The position numbers were made by a program, and so were the translations under genes. Source: Streptococcus intermedius SK54 = ATCC 27335 (GTDB lineage Bacteria > Bacillota > Bacilli > Lactobacillales > Streptococcaceae). Taken from it: a DNA stretch of 64,000 nucleotides. The stretch lies in assembly GCF_000413475.1 (NCBI RefSeq), contig NZ_ATFK01000001.1, positions 1 to 64,000 on the forward strand, read 5' to 3'. Shown in pieces: positions 38,358 through 48,000 of the stretch. Every line of letters begins with the position of its first letter. Within the stretch, counting starts at the first letter, position 1. The notes under the pieces are model-generated. The model did no database searches and was not told where the DNA came from. It saw only the letters and a list, made by a program, of their open reading frames with translations.

Positions 38358-41195
38358 TTGTCTAAGAAAAGATTGTACGAAATTGCGAAGGAGCTGGGAA
38401 AAGAAAGCAAGGAAGTTGTGGCACGTGCAAAAGAGCTTGGTATTGAAGTAAAAAGTCATGCTAGCAGCGTTGAAAGTGAAGTGGCCGCGCGTATTACAGC
38501 CAGTTTTTCTCAAGTGGCAGCTCCTAAAAAAGAAACGAATCAAAAAACAGCTCACTCTTTAGCTAAAGAGCAACAGCCAGCTCAAGTCGTAGCGGAAGAA
38601 GTGACGATGGCTGATAAAGTAGTGCCTAGGATAGCAGAACAGGCGCAAAAATCAGCCGTGGCAACAAAAGCTTCATCAGTAAAGCCAAAGAGTCGTAATT
38701 TTAAGGCCGAGCGAGAAGCGAAAGCGAAAGAGCAAGCAGAGCGACGAAATAGACAGCGAGAAAATCGAGCGCGAAACCAACAAAATGGCGATAAACAAAA
38801 TCGAGAAGAGAACAATCAGCATAATGAGCGAAGCCAGAAAAATCGAAATGACCGTGGGAATCGCAATGAACAACGCAACAATCGCAATCATCGCAGCCAA
38901 GATAATCGGTATCAAGGGCAAAACCGTTCAAATGGTATTACAAATCAAAATCGCTCTCAATCGAATCAAGGGCCACGCATTGATTTCAAGGCGCGTGCAG
39001 CAGCTCTGAAAGCTGAACAGAATGCCGAATATGCTCGTGGAAGCGAGGAACGTTTTAAACAGGCTCAAGCTGCAAAAGCAGCTCAACGTGAGCAGAAGAA
39101 ACGGAAAGAACCGGTAGAAGAATTATTCAAAGCAGCAGCGCCTATCGTGGAGGCTACAAAGCCGGCTCCACAGTCTCAAGTTGCCCCTGAGGCGGTTCCA
39201 ACTCCTGCAGTTGATACTCGTCGGAAAAAACAAGCTCGACCAGACAAGAAACGTGATGACTTTGATCGCGAAGAAGATGGTCCAAGAAAACAACAAAAGA
39301 ATCGAAGCAGTCAAAATCAAGTGAGAAATCAAAAGAATAGTAATTGGAATCATAATAAGAAAAATAAAAAAGGCAAGAATAATCGGAATACGAATCAAAG
39401 TCCAAAACCGGTTACAGAACGTAAGTTTCATGAATTGCCTAAAGAATTTGAATACACAGAAGGTATGACCGTTGCAGAAATTGCAAAACGGATTAAACGT
39501 GAACCAGCCGAAATTGTCAAGAAACTCTTTATGATGGGGGTTATGGCAACGCAGAATCAGTCGTTGGACGGTGATACTATTGAACTTCTGATGGTAGATT
39601 ATGGCATTGAAGCACATGCTAAAGTTGAAGTCGATAATGCAGATATCGAACGCTTCTTTGTGGATGAAGATTATCTTGATCCAGATGCTTTAGTAGAACG
39701 TCCGCCAGTTGTGACCATCATGGGACATGTTGACCATGGGAAAACAACACTTTTGGATACCTTGCGTAATTCTCGTGTTGCTACAGGTGAAGCAGGTGGG
39801 ATTACACAACATATTGGTGCTTACCAGATTGAAGAAAATGGTAAGAAAATTACCTTCCTTGATACACCAGGGCATGCCGCTTTCACCTCTATGCGGGCGC
39901 GCGGTGCTTCTGTCACAGATATTACGATTCTTGTTGTGGCAGCAGACGACGGGGTAATGCCTCAAACAATTGAAGCGATTAACCATTCAAAAGCAGCCAA
40001 TGTGCCAATTATTGTAGCGATTAACAAGATTGATAAGCCAGGTGCCAATCCTGAACGTGTCATCGGTGAATTAGCTGAATATGGAGTTATGTCTACAGCA
40101 TGGGGTGGTGATTCTGAATTTGTCGAAATCTCAGCTAAGTTCAATCAAAATATTGATGAACTGCTCGAAACCGTTCTCCTTGTAGCTGAAATTCAAGAGC
40201 TAAAAGCTGATCCAAAGGTTCGCGCAATTGGTACAGTAATCGAAGCGCGGTTGGATAAAGGAAAAGGTGCGGTTGCAACCTTGCTTGTTCAACAAGGTAC
40301 CTTAAATGTACAAGATCCAATTGTTGTTGGTAATACTTTTGGTCGTGTGCGTGCTATGACTAATGACCGTGGACGTCGAGTGAAAGTTGCGGGGCCATCG
40401 ACGCCAGTATCTATCACAGGTTTAAATGAAACACCAATGGCGGGTGACCATTTTGCCGTATATGAAGATGAAAAAGCAGCGCGTGCAGCTGGTGAAGAAC
40501 GTGCAAAACGTGCTCTCATGAAACAGCGTCAAGCAACGCATCGTGTTAGTTTGGAAAATCTCTTTGATACCCTTAAAGCTGGTGAAGTCAAGTCTGTCAA
40601 TGTTATTATCAAAGCCGACGTACAAGGTTCAGCGGAAGCATTAACAGCATCTCTTCAGAAGATTGAAGTGGAAGGTGTTAAAGTAACAATTGTTCACTCA
40701 GCAGTTGGTGCGATTAACGAATCGGATGTTACTCTTGCGGAAGCTTCCAATGCCTTTATCATTGGTTTCAATGTTCGCCCTACTCCACAAGCTCGTCAAC
40801 AAGCTGAAGCGGATGACGTCGAAATGCGTCTTCACAGTATCATTTATAAAGTGATTGAAGAAGTAGAAGATGCCATGAAAGGGATGCTTGATCCAGAATT
40901 TGAAGAAAAAATTATTGGTGAAGCTGTCATTCGTGAAACCTTCAAGGTTTCTAAAGTCGGTACTATCGGCGGATTTATGGTAGTTAGCGGTAAAGTAACT
41001 CGTGATTCTAAGGTTCGTGTGATTCGTGATGGTGTGGTGATCTTTGATGGTGCTCTTGCCAGCCTTAAACATTATAAAGATGATGTGAAAGAAGTCGGAA
41101 ATGGACAAGAAGGCGGTCTCATGGTTGAGAATTACAATGACATCAAAGTGGATGACATGATTGAAGCTTACATCATGGAAGAAATCGCAAAATAA
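38358..41195 (+). CDS. infB: Translation initiation factor IF-2
   Basis: GTPase that brings initiator tRNA to the 30S subunit. The 945-residue protein has a short N-terminal IF2_N domain and a long, highly charged Asn/Gln/Arg-rich linker (about 100-350). The G domain follows with [25 protein letters not shown] and [10 protein letters not shown], and then the C-terminal domains. It starts with TTG 38358 after GAGGAGGACAAGAT. The linker is the part of IF-2 that varies most between species. Confidence 0.96.
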   Translation: MSKKRLYEIAKELGKESKEVVARAKELGIEVKSHASSVESEVAARITASFSQVAAPKKETNQKTAHSLAKEQQPAQVVAEEVTMADKVVPRIAEQAQKSAVATKASSVKPKSRNFKAEREAKAKEQAERRNRQRENRARNQQNGDKQNREENNQHNERSQKNRNDRGNRNEQRNNRNHRSQDNRYQGQNRSNGITNQNRSQSNQGPRIDFKARAAALKAEQNAEYARGSEERFKQAQAAKAAQREQKKRKEPVEELFKAAAPIVEATKPAPQSQVAPEAVPTPAVDTRRKKQARPDKKRDDFDREEDGPRKQQKNRSSQNQVRNQKNSNWNHNKKNKKGKNNRNTNQSPKPVTERKFHELPKEFEYTEGMTVAEIAKRIKREPAEIVKKLFMMGVMATQNQSLDGDTIELLMVDYGIEAHAKVEVDNADIERFFVDEDYLDPDALVERPPVVTIMGHVDHGKTTLLDTLRNSRVATGEAGGITQHIGAYQIEENGKKITFLDTPGHAAFTSMRARGASVTDITILVVAADDGVMPQTIEAINHSKAANVPIIVAINKIDKPGANPERVIGELAEYGVMSTAWGGDSEFVEISAKFNQNIDELLETVLLVAEIQELKADPKVRAIGTVIEARLDKGKGAVATLLVQQGTLNVQDPIVVGNTFGRVRAMTNDRGRRVKVAGPSTPVSITGLNETPMAGDHFAVYEDEKAARAAGEERAKRALMKQRQATHRVSLENLFDTLKAGEVKSVNVIIKADVQGSAEALTASLQKIEVEGVKVTIVHSAVGAINESDVTLAEASNAFIIGFNVRPTPQARQQAEADDVEMRLHSIIYKVIEEVEDAMKGMLDPEFEEKIIGEAVIRETFKVSKVGTIGGFMVVSGKVTRDSKVRVIRDGVVIFDGALASLKHYKDDVKEVGNGQEGGLMVENYNDIKVDDMIEAYIMEEIAK

Positions 41196-41273
41196 TATAA
41201 ATGAAGGGGAGACAGACTGTGATATATTGGAGCCTGCCTCAACCCTTTTCTAAAATAAGCGAAAGGAGACATC

Positions 41274-41624
41274 ATGGCAAATCAATTTCGTGTGGATCGT
41301 GTGGGAATGGAAATCAAACGCGAAGTCAATGAAATTTTGCAAAAAAAAGTTCGTGATCCACGTGTTCAAGGAATTACCATTACAGATGTGCAAATGTTGG
41401 GCGACTTGTCAATGGCAAAAGTGTACTACACGCTGATGAGCAACCTTGCTTCTGAACAAGAAAAAGCTCAGACTGGTTTAGAAAAGGCGAAGGGAACCAT
41501 CAAACGTGAATTGGGTCACAACTTGAAGATGTACAAAATCCCTGATTTGACTTTCATCAAGGATGAATCGATTGAATATGGGAACAAAATTGATCAAATG
41601 CTCCGTGATTTAGATCAAAAATAA
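41274..41624 (+). CDS. rbfA: RbfA, 30S ribosome-binding factor
   Basis: Cold-adaptation/30S maturation factor binding near the 16S 5' helix. 116 residues, KH-like fold with [18 protein letters not shown] at the N-terminus and [14 protein letters not shown]. Follows infB with an 80-base gap that contains a short imperfect stem but no strong terminator. Last gene of the operon. Confidence 0.94.
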   Translation: MANQFRVDRVGMEIKREVNEILQKKVRDPRVQGITITDVQMLGDLSMAKVYYTLMSNLASEQEKAQTGLEKAKGTIKRELGHNLKMYKIPDLTFIKDESIEYGNKIDQMLRDLDQK

Positions 41625-41653
41625 GGCGTGTTTTTAGCTATGTCAATATATTT

Positions 41654-41690
41654 AAAAAGAAAGGAAATTCTATTTTTCTTTCTTTTTTTG
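41654..41690 (+). terminator. Terminator of the rimP-rbfA operon
   Basis: AAAAAGAAAG and CTTTCTTTTTTT form an A/T-rich stem with a T-run, 30 bases after the rbfA stop. Confidence 0.75.
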
Positions 41691-41710
41691 ATAAAAATGC
41701 TAAAAAAGGC

Positions 41711-41739
41711 TTGTTACTTTTACACTTATCCTTTAAAAT
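41711..41739 (+). promoter_or_regulatory. Promoter of the Na/Pi-cotransporter-like gene
   Basis: TTGTTA (41711-41716), 17 bases, TAAAAT (41734-41739). Confidence 0.55.
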
Positions 41740-41782
41740 AGAAAAGGAGATAATCCGCTACAGATTTTTCGGAGGAGAAAAG

Positions 41783-43414
41783 ATGTCCATCAATTGGCAG
41801 CAAATTATATTTAGCTTTTTAGGCGGTTTAGGACTTTTCCTATATAGTATTCGGATGATGGGAGATGGTTTGCAGCAGGCTGCAGGTGATCGGCTTCGTT
41901 ATTTCATTGACAAATATACCAGCAATCCATTTTTTGGTGTTCTGGTTGGAATTGGTCTAACAGCTTTGATTCAGTCAAGTTCAGGTGTGACAGTTATTAC
42001 AGTTGGATTGGTGAGTGCAGGCCTTTTAACACTCAGACAGGCAATTGGGATTGTCATGGGGGCCAATATTGGAACAACGGTAACCTCTTTTATCATTGGC
42101 TTTAAACTGGGGGATTATGCATTACCCATTCTCTTTTTAGGGGCGGTCTGTCTCTTCTTTACCAAAAAACGCTCTATCAATAATATCGGTCGCGTTCTAT
42201 TTGGGGTAGGAGGGATCTTCTTTGCTTTGAATTTGATGAGTGGTGCTATGGAGCCATTGAAAAATTTAGATGCTTTTCGTGAGTATATGATAAAGTTGAG
42301 TGGAAATCCAGTCCTAGGTGTATTTGTAGGGACAGGTATTACCTTGTTGATTCAAGCCTCATCAGCAACTATCGGTATTCTACAAAATTTATATGCGAGC
42401 GGCTTGATTGAGTTAAAGGGAGCTTTGCCAGTTCTTTTTGGGGATAATATCGGGACAACAATTACAGCAATTATTGCATCATTAGGAGCCAATATTGCTG
42501 CTAAACGTGTGGCAGGTGCTCATGTCACTTTCAATGTGGTCGGTACTGTTTTATGCTTGATCGTTTTAGGTCCATTTACGAGCTTGATTCATTGGTTTCA
42601 AGCAACGCTCCATTTAAGCCCAGAAATGACTATTGCCTTTGCTCACGGAACCTTCAATGTTACCAATACAATTATTCAATTTCCATTCATTGGCTTGTTA
42701 GCTACCTTGGTAACAAAACTGATTCCAGGTGAAGATGAAGTTGTGAAATATGAGCCGCTTTATTTGGATCCGATTTTAATTAAACAAGCTCCGTCTTTAG
42801 CGCTTGGAAATGCCAAAAAAGAATTGCTTCATTTAGGACGTTATGCGATGCGTTCATTTGAGTTAGCTTATGATTATATTGTGAACAATACTGAAAAGTC
42901 AGCAGACAAGGGACACAAGACCGAAGAAGCAATCAATAAGATTGATGAAGATCTCACACGTTACCTCATTGATTTATCTAGTGAGCCTCTTAGCCAAAAA
43001 GAAAGTGAAGTACTGACAAATATTTTGGATTCATCTCGAGATTTAGAAAGAATCGGAGACCATGGTGAAGCGCTGATTAACTTGACTGATTATATCCGTC
43101 GGAAAAAGGTGGAATTTTCTCCAGCAGCTTTGCAAGAGTTGGAATTGATTTATAACATGACTTTGACTTTCATTAAAGAATCCCTGACTTCTGTAGAAAA
43201 TAATGACATTGAGTTGGCGGATAGCTTAGTAACTAAGCATGAAGCGATTGATAAAATGGAACGAAAGCTACGGAAAACGCACATTCATCGTCTGAATAGA
43301 GGAGAATGCTCAACACAAGCAGGCGTAAACTTTATTGATATCATCTCTCACTATACGAGAGTCGCGGATCACGCCATGAACTTAGCGGAAAAGGTCCAAG
43401 CGGAACAAATATAA
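41783..43414 (+). CDS. Na+/phosphate cotransporter-family protein with PhoU-like domain
   Basis: Membrane protein of 543 residues with the two inverted PNaS repeats: LIQSSSGVTVITVGLVSAG near 60-78 and LIQASSATIGILQNLYASG near 190-208, each with the QSSSA/QASSA motif. A soluble C-terminal PhoU-like helical domain follows (about 345-540: DSSRDLERIGDHGEALINL). Likely moves phosphate with sodium, import or export unproven. I start at ATG 41783 after GGAGGAG; an ATG further up overlaps the promoter. Confidence 0.88.
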   Translation: MSINWQQIIFSFLGGLGLFLYSIRMMGDGLQQAAGDRLRYFIDKYTSNPFFGVLVGIGLTALIQSSSGVTVITVGLVSAGLLTLRQAIGIVMGANIGTTVTSFIIGFKLGDYALPILFLGAVCLFFTKKRSINNIGRVLFGVGGIFFALNLMSGAMEPLKNLDAFREYMIKLSGNPVLGVFVGTGITLLIQASSATIGILQNLYASGLIELKGALPVLFGDNIGTTITAIIASLGANIAAKRVAGAHVTFNVVGTVLCLIVLGPFTSLIHWFQATLHLSPEMTIAFAHGTFNVTNTIIQFPFIGLLATLVTKLIPGEDEVVKYEPLYLDPILIKQAPSLALGNAKKELLHLGRYAMRSFELAYDYIVNNTEKSADKGHKTEEAINKIDEDLTRYLIDLSSEPLSQKESEVLTNILDSSRDLERIGDHGEALINLTDYIRRKKVEFSPAALQELELIYNMTLTFIKESLTSVENNDIELADSLVTKHEAIDKMERKLRKTHIHRLNRGECSTQAGVNFIDIISHYTRVADHAMNLAEKVQAEQI

Positions 43415-43418
43415 TCAT

Positions 43419-43453
43419 GAGAAACAAACTGCTGGCGTGGTTTGTTTCTTTTG
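43419..43453 (+). terminator. Terminator after the Na/Pi-cotransporter-like gene
   Basis: GAAACAAAC with GTTTGTTTC around a GC-containing loop, followed by TTTTGC. Confidence 0.75.
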
Positions 43454-43473
43454 CATTGAATGGGTCTATACCA

Positions 43474-43502
43474 TTTACAAAAAGAAAAGAAAGCGATATA
43501 AT
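43474..43502 (+). promoter_or_regulatory. nagA promoter
   Basis: TTTACA (43474-43479), 17 bases, TATAAT (43497-43502). The start is about 100 bases before the nagA ATG. Confidence 0.75.
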
Positions 43503-43525
43503 GAAAGAGACATAATGAAAAATGC

Positions 43526-43583
43526 GAGAGTGATTTAAAATAGCACTTACAGTTGTCTAAAGTGACAGCTTATACAAACTCTC
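43526..43583 (+). promoter_or_regulatory. Structured nagA leader
   Basis: GAGAGT (43526-43531) can pair with ACTCTC (43578-43583), enclosing an inner hairpin AGTTGTC (43551-43557) with GACAGCT (43564-43570). It ends just before the GAAGGAGG ribosome site. No known riboswitch class is recognised. Confidence 0.4.
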
Positions 43584-43605
43584 ACTGAAAGAAGGAGGTT
43601 TTATT

Positions 43606-44757
43606 ATGCCTAAATATATTCAAGCAGATCAATTTTTCTATCCCTATGGTATTCGTCAAGGTGGCTATCTAGAATTAGTGGATGGTAAATTTGGTAAATG
43701 GACAAAAGAAATCCCAGCAGGTGCGGACGTGATAGATTATACAGGCTATTCTATTGCACCGGGCTTAGTTGATACGCATATTCATGGTTTTGGTGGTGTA
43801 GATGTGATGGACAATAATATTGAAGGAACTCTGCATACCATGAGTGAAGGTCTGTTGTCGACAGGTGTTACCAGTTTTTTGCCGACAACCTTAACCTCAA
43901 CTTTTGAATCGTTACTAGCGGTCACGGAAAATATCGGTGCTCATTATCAAGAAGCGACAGGTGCTAAGATTCGTGGCTTATATTTTGAAGGTCCGTATTT
44001 CACAGAAAAATATAAAGGAGCCCAAAATCCAATTTACATGAAAAATCCTCGAATGGATGAATTTCGTGCTTGGAAAAAAGCATCGAATGGTTTGCTCAAT
44101 AAAATCGCTCTAGCTCCAGAACGAGAAGGTGTGGAAGATTTTGTTCGAACTATTACTGATGAAGGGGTTACGGTTGCACTTGGGCACTCAAATGCAACGT
44201 TTGAAGAAGCAAAGGCTGCGGTAGATGCAGGTGCCAGTGTCTGGGTGCATGCTTATAATGGTATGCGCGGCTTAACCCACCGTGAGTTGGGGATGGTTGG
44301 CGCTATGTATGAATTGCCACACACTTATGCTGAATTAATCTGTGATGGACACCATGTTGATCCAAAAGCTTGTGACATCTTGATGAAGCAAAAAGGGCAT
44401 GAAAATGTTGCGCTCATCACAGACTGTATGACTGCAGGAGGCTTGGAAGACGGTGACTATATGTTGGGAGAATTTCCAGTAGTAGTCGCAAATGGAACTG
44501 CTCGACTCAAATCAACAGGTAACCTCGCAGGATCTATCTTGAAATTGAAAGACGGGTTAAAGAACGTTGTCAAATGGGGGATTGCTAACCCACACGAAGC
44601 AGTTATGATGGCAACCCTCAATCCGGCTAAATCCGTTCATATTGAGGATGTTTGTGGTCAAATCAAGGAAGGACATGATGCAGACTTCATTGTGTTGGAC
44701 AAGGATTTGGAACTGGTTGCGACCTACTTGGATGGCGAAAAGAGATACGAAGCATAA
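43606..44757 (+). CDS. nagA: N-acetylglucosamine-6-phosphate deacetylase
   Basis: Converts GlcNAc-6-P to GlcN-6-P and acetate, for amino-sugar use and cell-wall recycling. The 383-residue amidohydrolase has APGLVDTHIHGFGGVD near 52-67 (metal site), YFEGPYF near 126, LGHSNATFEEA near 190-200 and ICDGHHVDP near 244-252. All key histidines are present. Preceded by its own promoter and a structured leader; followed by a terminator. Confidence 0.95.
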   Translation: MPKYIQADQFFYPYGIRQGGYLELVDGKFGKWTKEIPAGADVIDYTGYSIAPGLVDTHIHGFGGVDVMDNNIEGTLHTMSEGLLSTGVTSFLPTTLTSTFESLLAVTENIGAHYQEATGAKIRGLYFEGPYFTEKYKGAQNPIYMKNPRMDEFRAWKKASNGLLNKIALAPEREGVEDFVRTITDEGVTVALGHSNATFEEAKAAVDAGASVWVHAYNGMRGLTHRELGMVGAMYELPHTYAELICDGHHVDPKACDILMKQKGHENVALITDCMTAGGLEDGDYMLGEFPVVVANGTARLKSTGNLAGSILKLKDGLKNVVKWGIANPHEAVMMATLNPAKSVHIEDVCGQIKEGHDADFIVLDKDLELVATYLDGEKRYEA

Positions 44758-44809
44758 TATATGAATACTTAATTAACGTAGAAACTCCTGCAAGAAGAAT
44801 TACTTTTAA

Positions 44810-44838
44810 AGTTAGACCTTCTATGTCTAACTTTTTTT
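44810..44838 (+). terminator. nagA terminator
   Basis: AGTTAGAC-CTTCTAT-GTCTAACT followed by a T-run of seven. Confidence 0.9.
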
Positions 44839-44973
44839 GTGTGCAATACATATCTATTTCCGAACAAATATTATCTAAATGAAATAATTTAATGCTTAAA
44901 ACTTTATATTTTCTAATTTTTATATATGATTATAAAGGAATATTACATTTTCATTACAATTCAAAAAAAGATG

Positions 44974-45000
44974 AATTTTCTGAAAATTTTACGCTATAAT
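44974..45000 (+). promoter_or_regulatory. CodY box and promoter of the subtilase gene
   Basis: AATTTTCTGAAAATT (44974-44988) matches the CodY consensus at all 15 positions. A TATAAT follows at 44995-45000, so the box covers the -35 position and binding should repress. The remaining 130 bases upstream, back to the nagA terminator, are very AT-rich with no other clear site. Confidence 0.8.
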
Positions 45001-45032
45001 ATTTTTTAAAAATAAAAATGAGGGAGATTAAT

Positions 45033-48000
45033 ATGAAAAAACAACGTTTTTCATTGAGAAAGTATAAGTTTGGTCTGGCTTCAGTCGTTTTAGGGACATT
45101 TTTAGTTATTGGTGCGGGACAAGTGCAGGCCAATGAGCAGGCAGCAAACAATCCGACTGTAACACAAGAAGTTCAGTCATCAGTTGCTGATAAAGCTGTT
45201 CCGGCTTCAAACCAATCAAATGGGAATTCTGCTGCTTCCACAACCGTTATAGCAACAGAAGAAGGTACACAAACAACCACGCAATCATCATCTACAAGAG
45301 CAGAATCAACTGTTTCAACTTCATCTGAAACTTCTGCTGTAAAGCCAGTTCCATCTACTGCGGGAACTGGTGCAAGCAAGGTAGCAACAACAGGGAGTGA
45401 ATCACCAGTAACAGAAGCAACTCACTCTACTTCAACATCAGAAAAGTCAGTTGCAAGTAAGGAAACAACAGAGTCAGAAAAGAAACAGTCAGCTGAACCA
45501 GTGACTCCATCTAGCACAACTAGCAATGAAATTATCAAAGTTCCTCAGACTTGGCAACAAGGCTATAAAGGAGAAGGGAAGGTCGTTGCAGTGATTGATT
45601 CAGGGCTAGATGTGAATCATGAGGTATTACGCATTACTGATCCTTCGAAAGGGAAATTCAAAGATGAAGCAGCAATGGAAGCGGCTAAGAAGAAAGTAGG
45701 CATTAATTATGGTAAATGGTACAATAACAAAGTTGTTTTTGCCTATAACTATATAGATGCTGATGACAATATCAAAGAAAAAGCCACGGATTCTCATGGA
45801 ATGCACGTGACAGGAATTGCGACTGGGAATCCAAGCAAAAAAGACACCAATGGCGAATATATTTATGGTGTAGCACCGGAAGCGCAAGTAATGTTTATGC
45901 GTGTCTTCTCTGATCGCAGTAGTACGACTAGTTCAGCTATCTACGCTAAAGCGATTGACGATGCAGTAGCGCTTGGAGCTGATACGATTAACATGAGTTT
46001 GGGGTCTACGACAGGTTCAATGGTGAACGCTGACCCCAGTATTGTAGAAGCTATCAAGCGTGCGCGTGCCAAGGGAGTATCTGTTTTAATCTCTGCAGGA
46101 AATAGCAATACGTTTGGAAATGGAAAATCTAAACCTTTGGCAGAAAATCCAGATTATGGTCTGGTGGGCAATCCTTCAACAGTAGAGGATTCAATTTCGG
46201 TAGCTTCAGTTAATAATACAGTTGTTACAGAAGAAGTCATGGAAGTTCGTGGTTTAGAGGATAATGCCAAACTTCATCATGGAAAGTTTAATTATTCTGT
46301 TTCTGAAACGGATGCCCAATTTGAAAAAGGCAAGGAATACGAATACGTCAATGTTGGATTAGGACGTGATGAAGATTTCAAGGGCCTTGATTTGAAAGGA
46401 AAGGTTGCGCTTATTCAGCGTGGTGCTCTCACCTTCTCAGACAAGATCAGCAATGCTGTCAAACGTGGAGCAATTGGAGCAGTCGTCTACAATAATGTTG
46501 CTGGTGCTAATCTTAAAATGGCACTGGAAGGACAAGCTAAGACGATTCCTTCTGCCTTTATTTCTAAAGAATATGGAGAGGCTCTAGCGGCAGGTAAGTA
46601 CAAGTTAGTTTTCAATGGGAACAAGGCGAATTTACCTAATCCAGAAGCTAATCAATTATCTGACTTTTCAAGCTGGGGTGTGACAACGGATGGGCAATTA
46701 AAACCAGATGTAACAGCGCCGGGTGGCTCTATCTATTCATCACTGAATGATAATACTTATGGTAGTATGAGTGGAACGAGTATGGCGGCTCCTCATGTAG
46801 CAGGTGTAGCTGCTTTGGTGAAACAATATCTGGAAAAGCATTACCCAGAAAAAAGTCCGGCAGAAATTTCATCTTTGGTGAAAGCTTTGATCATGTCGAC
46901 AGCAAAGCCACATATGAATAAAGAAACAGGTGCCTATACATCCCCTAGACAACAAGGAGCAGGAATTGTAGATACAGCAGCGGCAGTATCAACAGGCCTT
47001 TATGTAACTGGAGAAGACAATAACTATCCTAGTGTATCGCTAGGAAATGTTGGCGATGAATTTACGTTTGATGTGACAGTTCATAATATGACGGATAAAG
47101 ATCGCACTTTAAAAATGATTGTTAATACCAATACAGACACAGTCAAGGATGGACATTTTGATTTGACTCCTCGAAAATTGACTGAAACAGTTTGGCCAGA
47201 AGTGACTGTGAAAGCACATAGTAGCACACGGGTAACTGTTAAAGTTAATGTAGCTAAATATGCGGAAGAGCTAAAGAGGCTCATGCCAAACGGTTATTTC
47301 TTGGAAGGCTTTGTTCGCTTTGTCGAACCAGCAGATGATGGTGATGTCGTCAGCCTTGCATTTATGGGCTTCCGTGGGGAATTTCAAAATTTGCCAGCTG
47401 CTGAAAGGCCAATTTATAATCTTGTTAAAGAAGGTAAATCAGGCTTTTATTATGATGTCCCTAAAGATAAAAGTGTTTCAGCAAAAGACAATGTGTCGGC
47501 TATCATCACATCGTCTAATGACACACTGTACTCAACTGGGAAGACGGCAGCACGCAGCCCGATTGTCCTTGGTACAGTAGAAAATGAGCAAGGACGTACG
47601 ATTTTGCAATTGGATGCCAATGGCAATGTTCGTCTAGCGTTTTCTCCAAATGGAGATGGCAATAAGGATTTAATCCAGTATCGCTCTGTCTTTTATCGGA
47701 ATTTCAATAATCTGACAGCAGCTGTTTATAAGAGTGATGGCTCCTTAGTCTGGCAAAGCGCTGCAGCAAAGGATGGGCGGAAAAATTACTTTGATGGAAA
47801 TGAGCGTAATCCAAAGTCTTATTTCCTGGACAATACGGTATGGGATGGGCGTGATAGTAGTGGAAGAACTGTTGTAGATGGTCTGTATACTTATGTAGTA
47901 CGTTACACGCCGGATGTACCAGGAGCTAACGAGCAAACAGTATCTTTCCAACTCCAGATTGATACGCAAAAACCGCTTATCACATCTGGCTATATTAAAA

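Noticed and set aside
38582..39617. Several minus-strand frames opposite the IF-2 linker
   Set aside because: They mirror the low-complexity Asn/Gln/Arg-rich coding sequence and are not genes.
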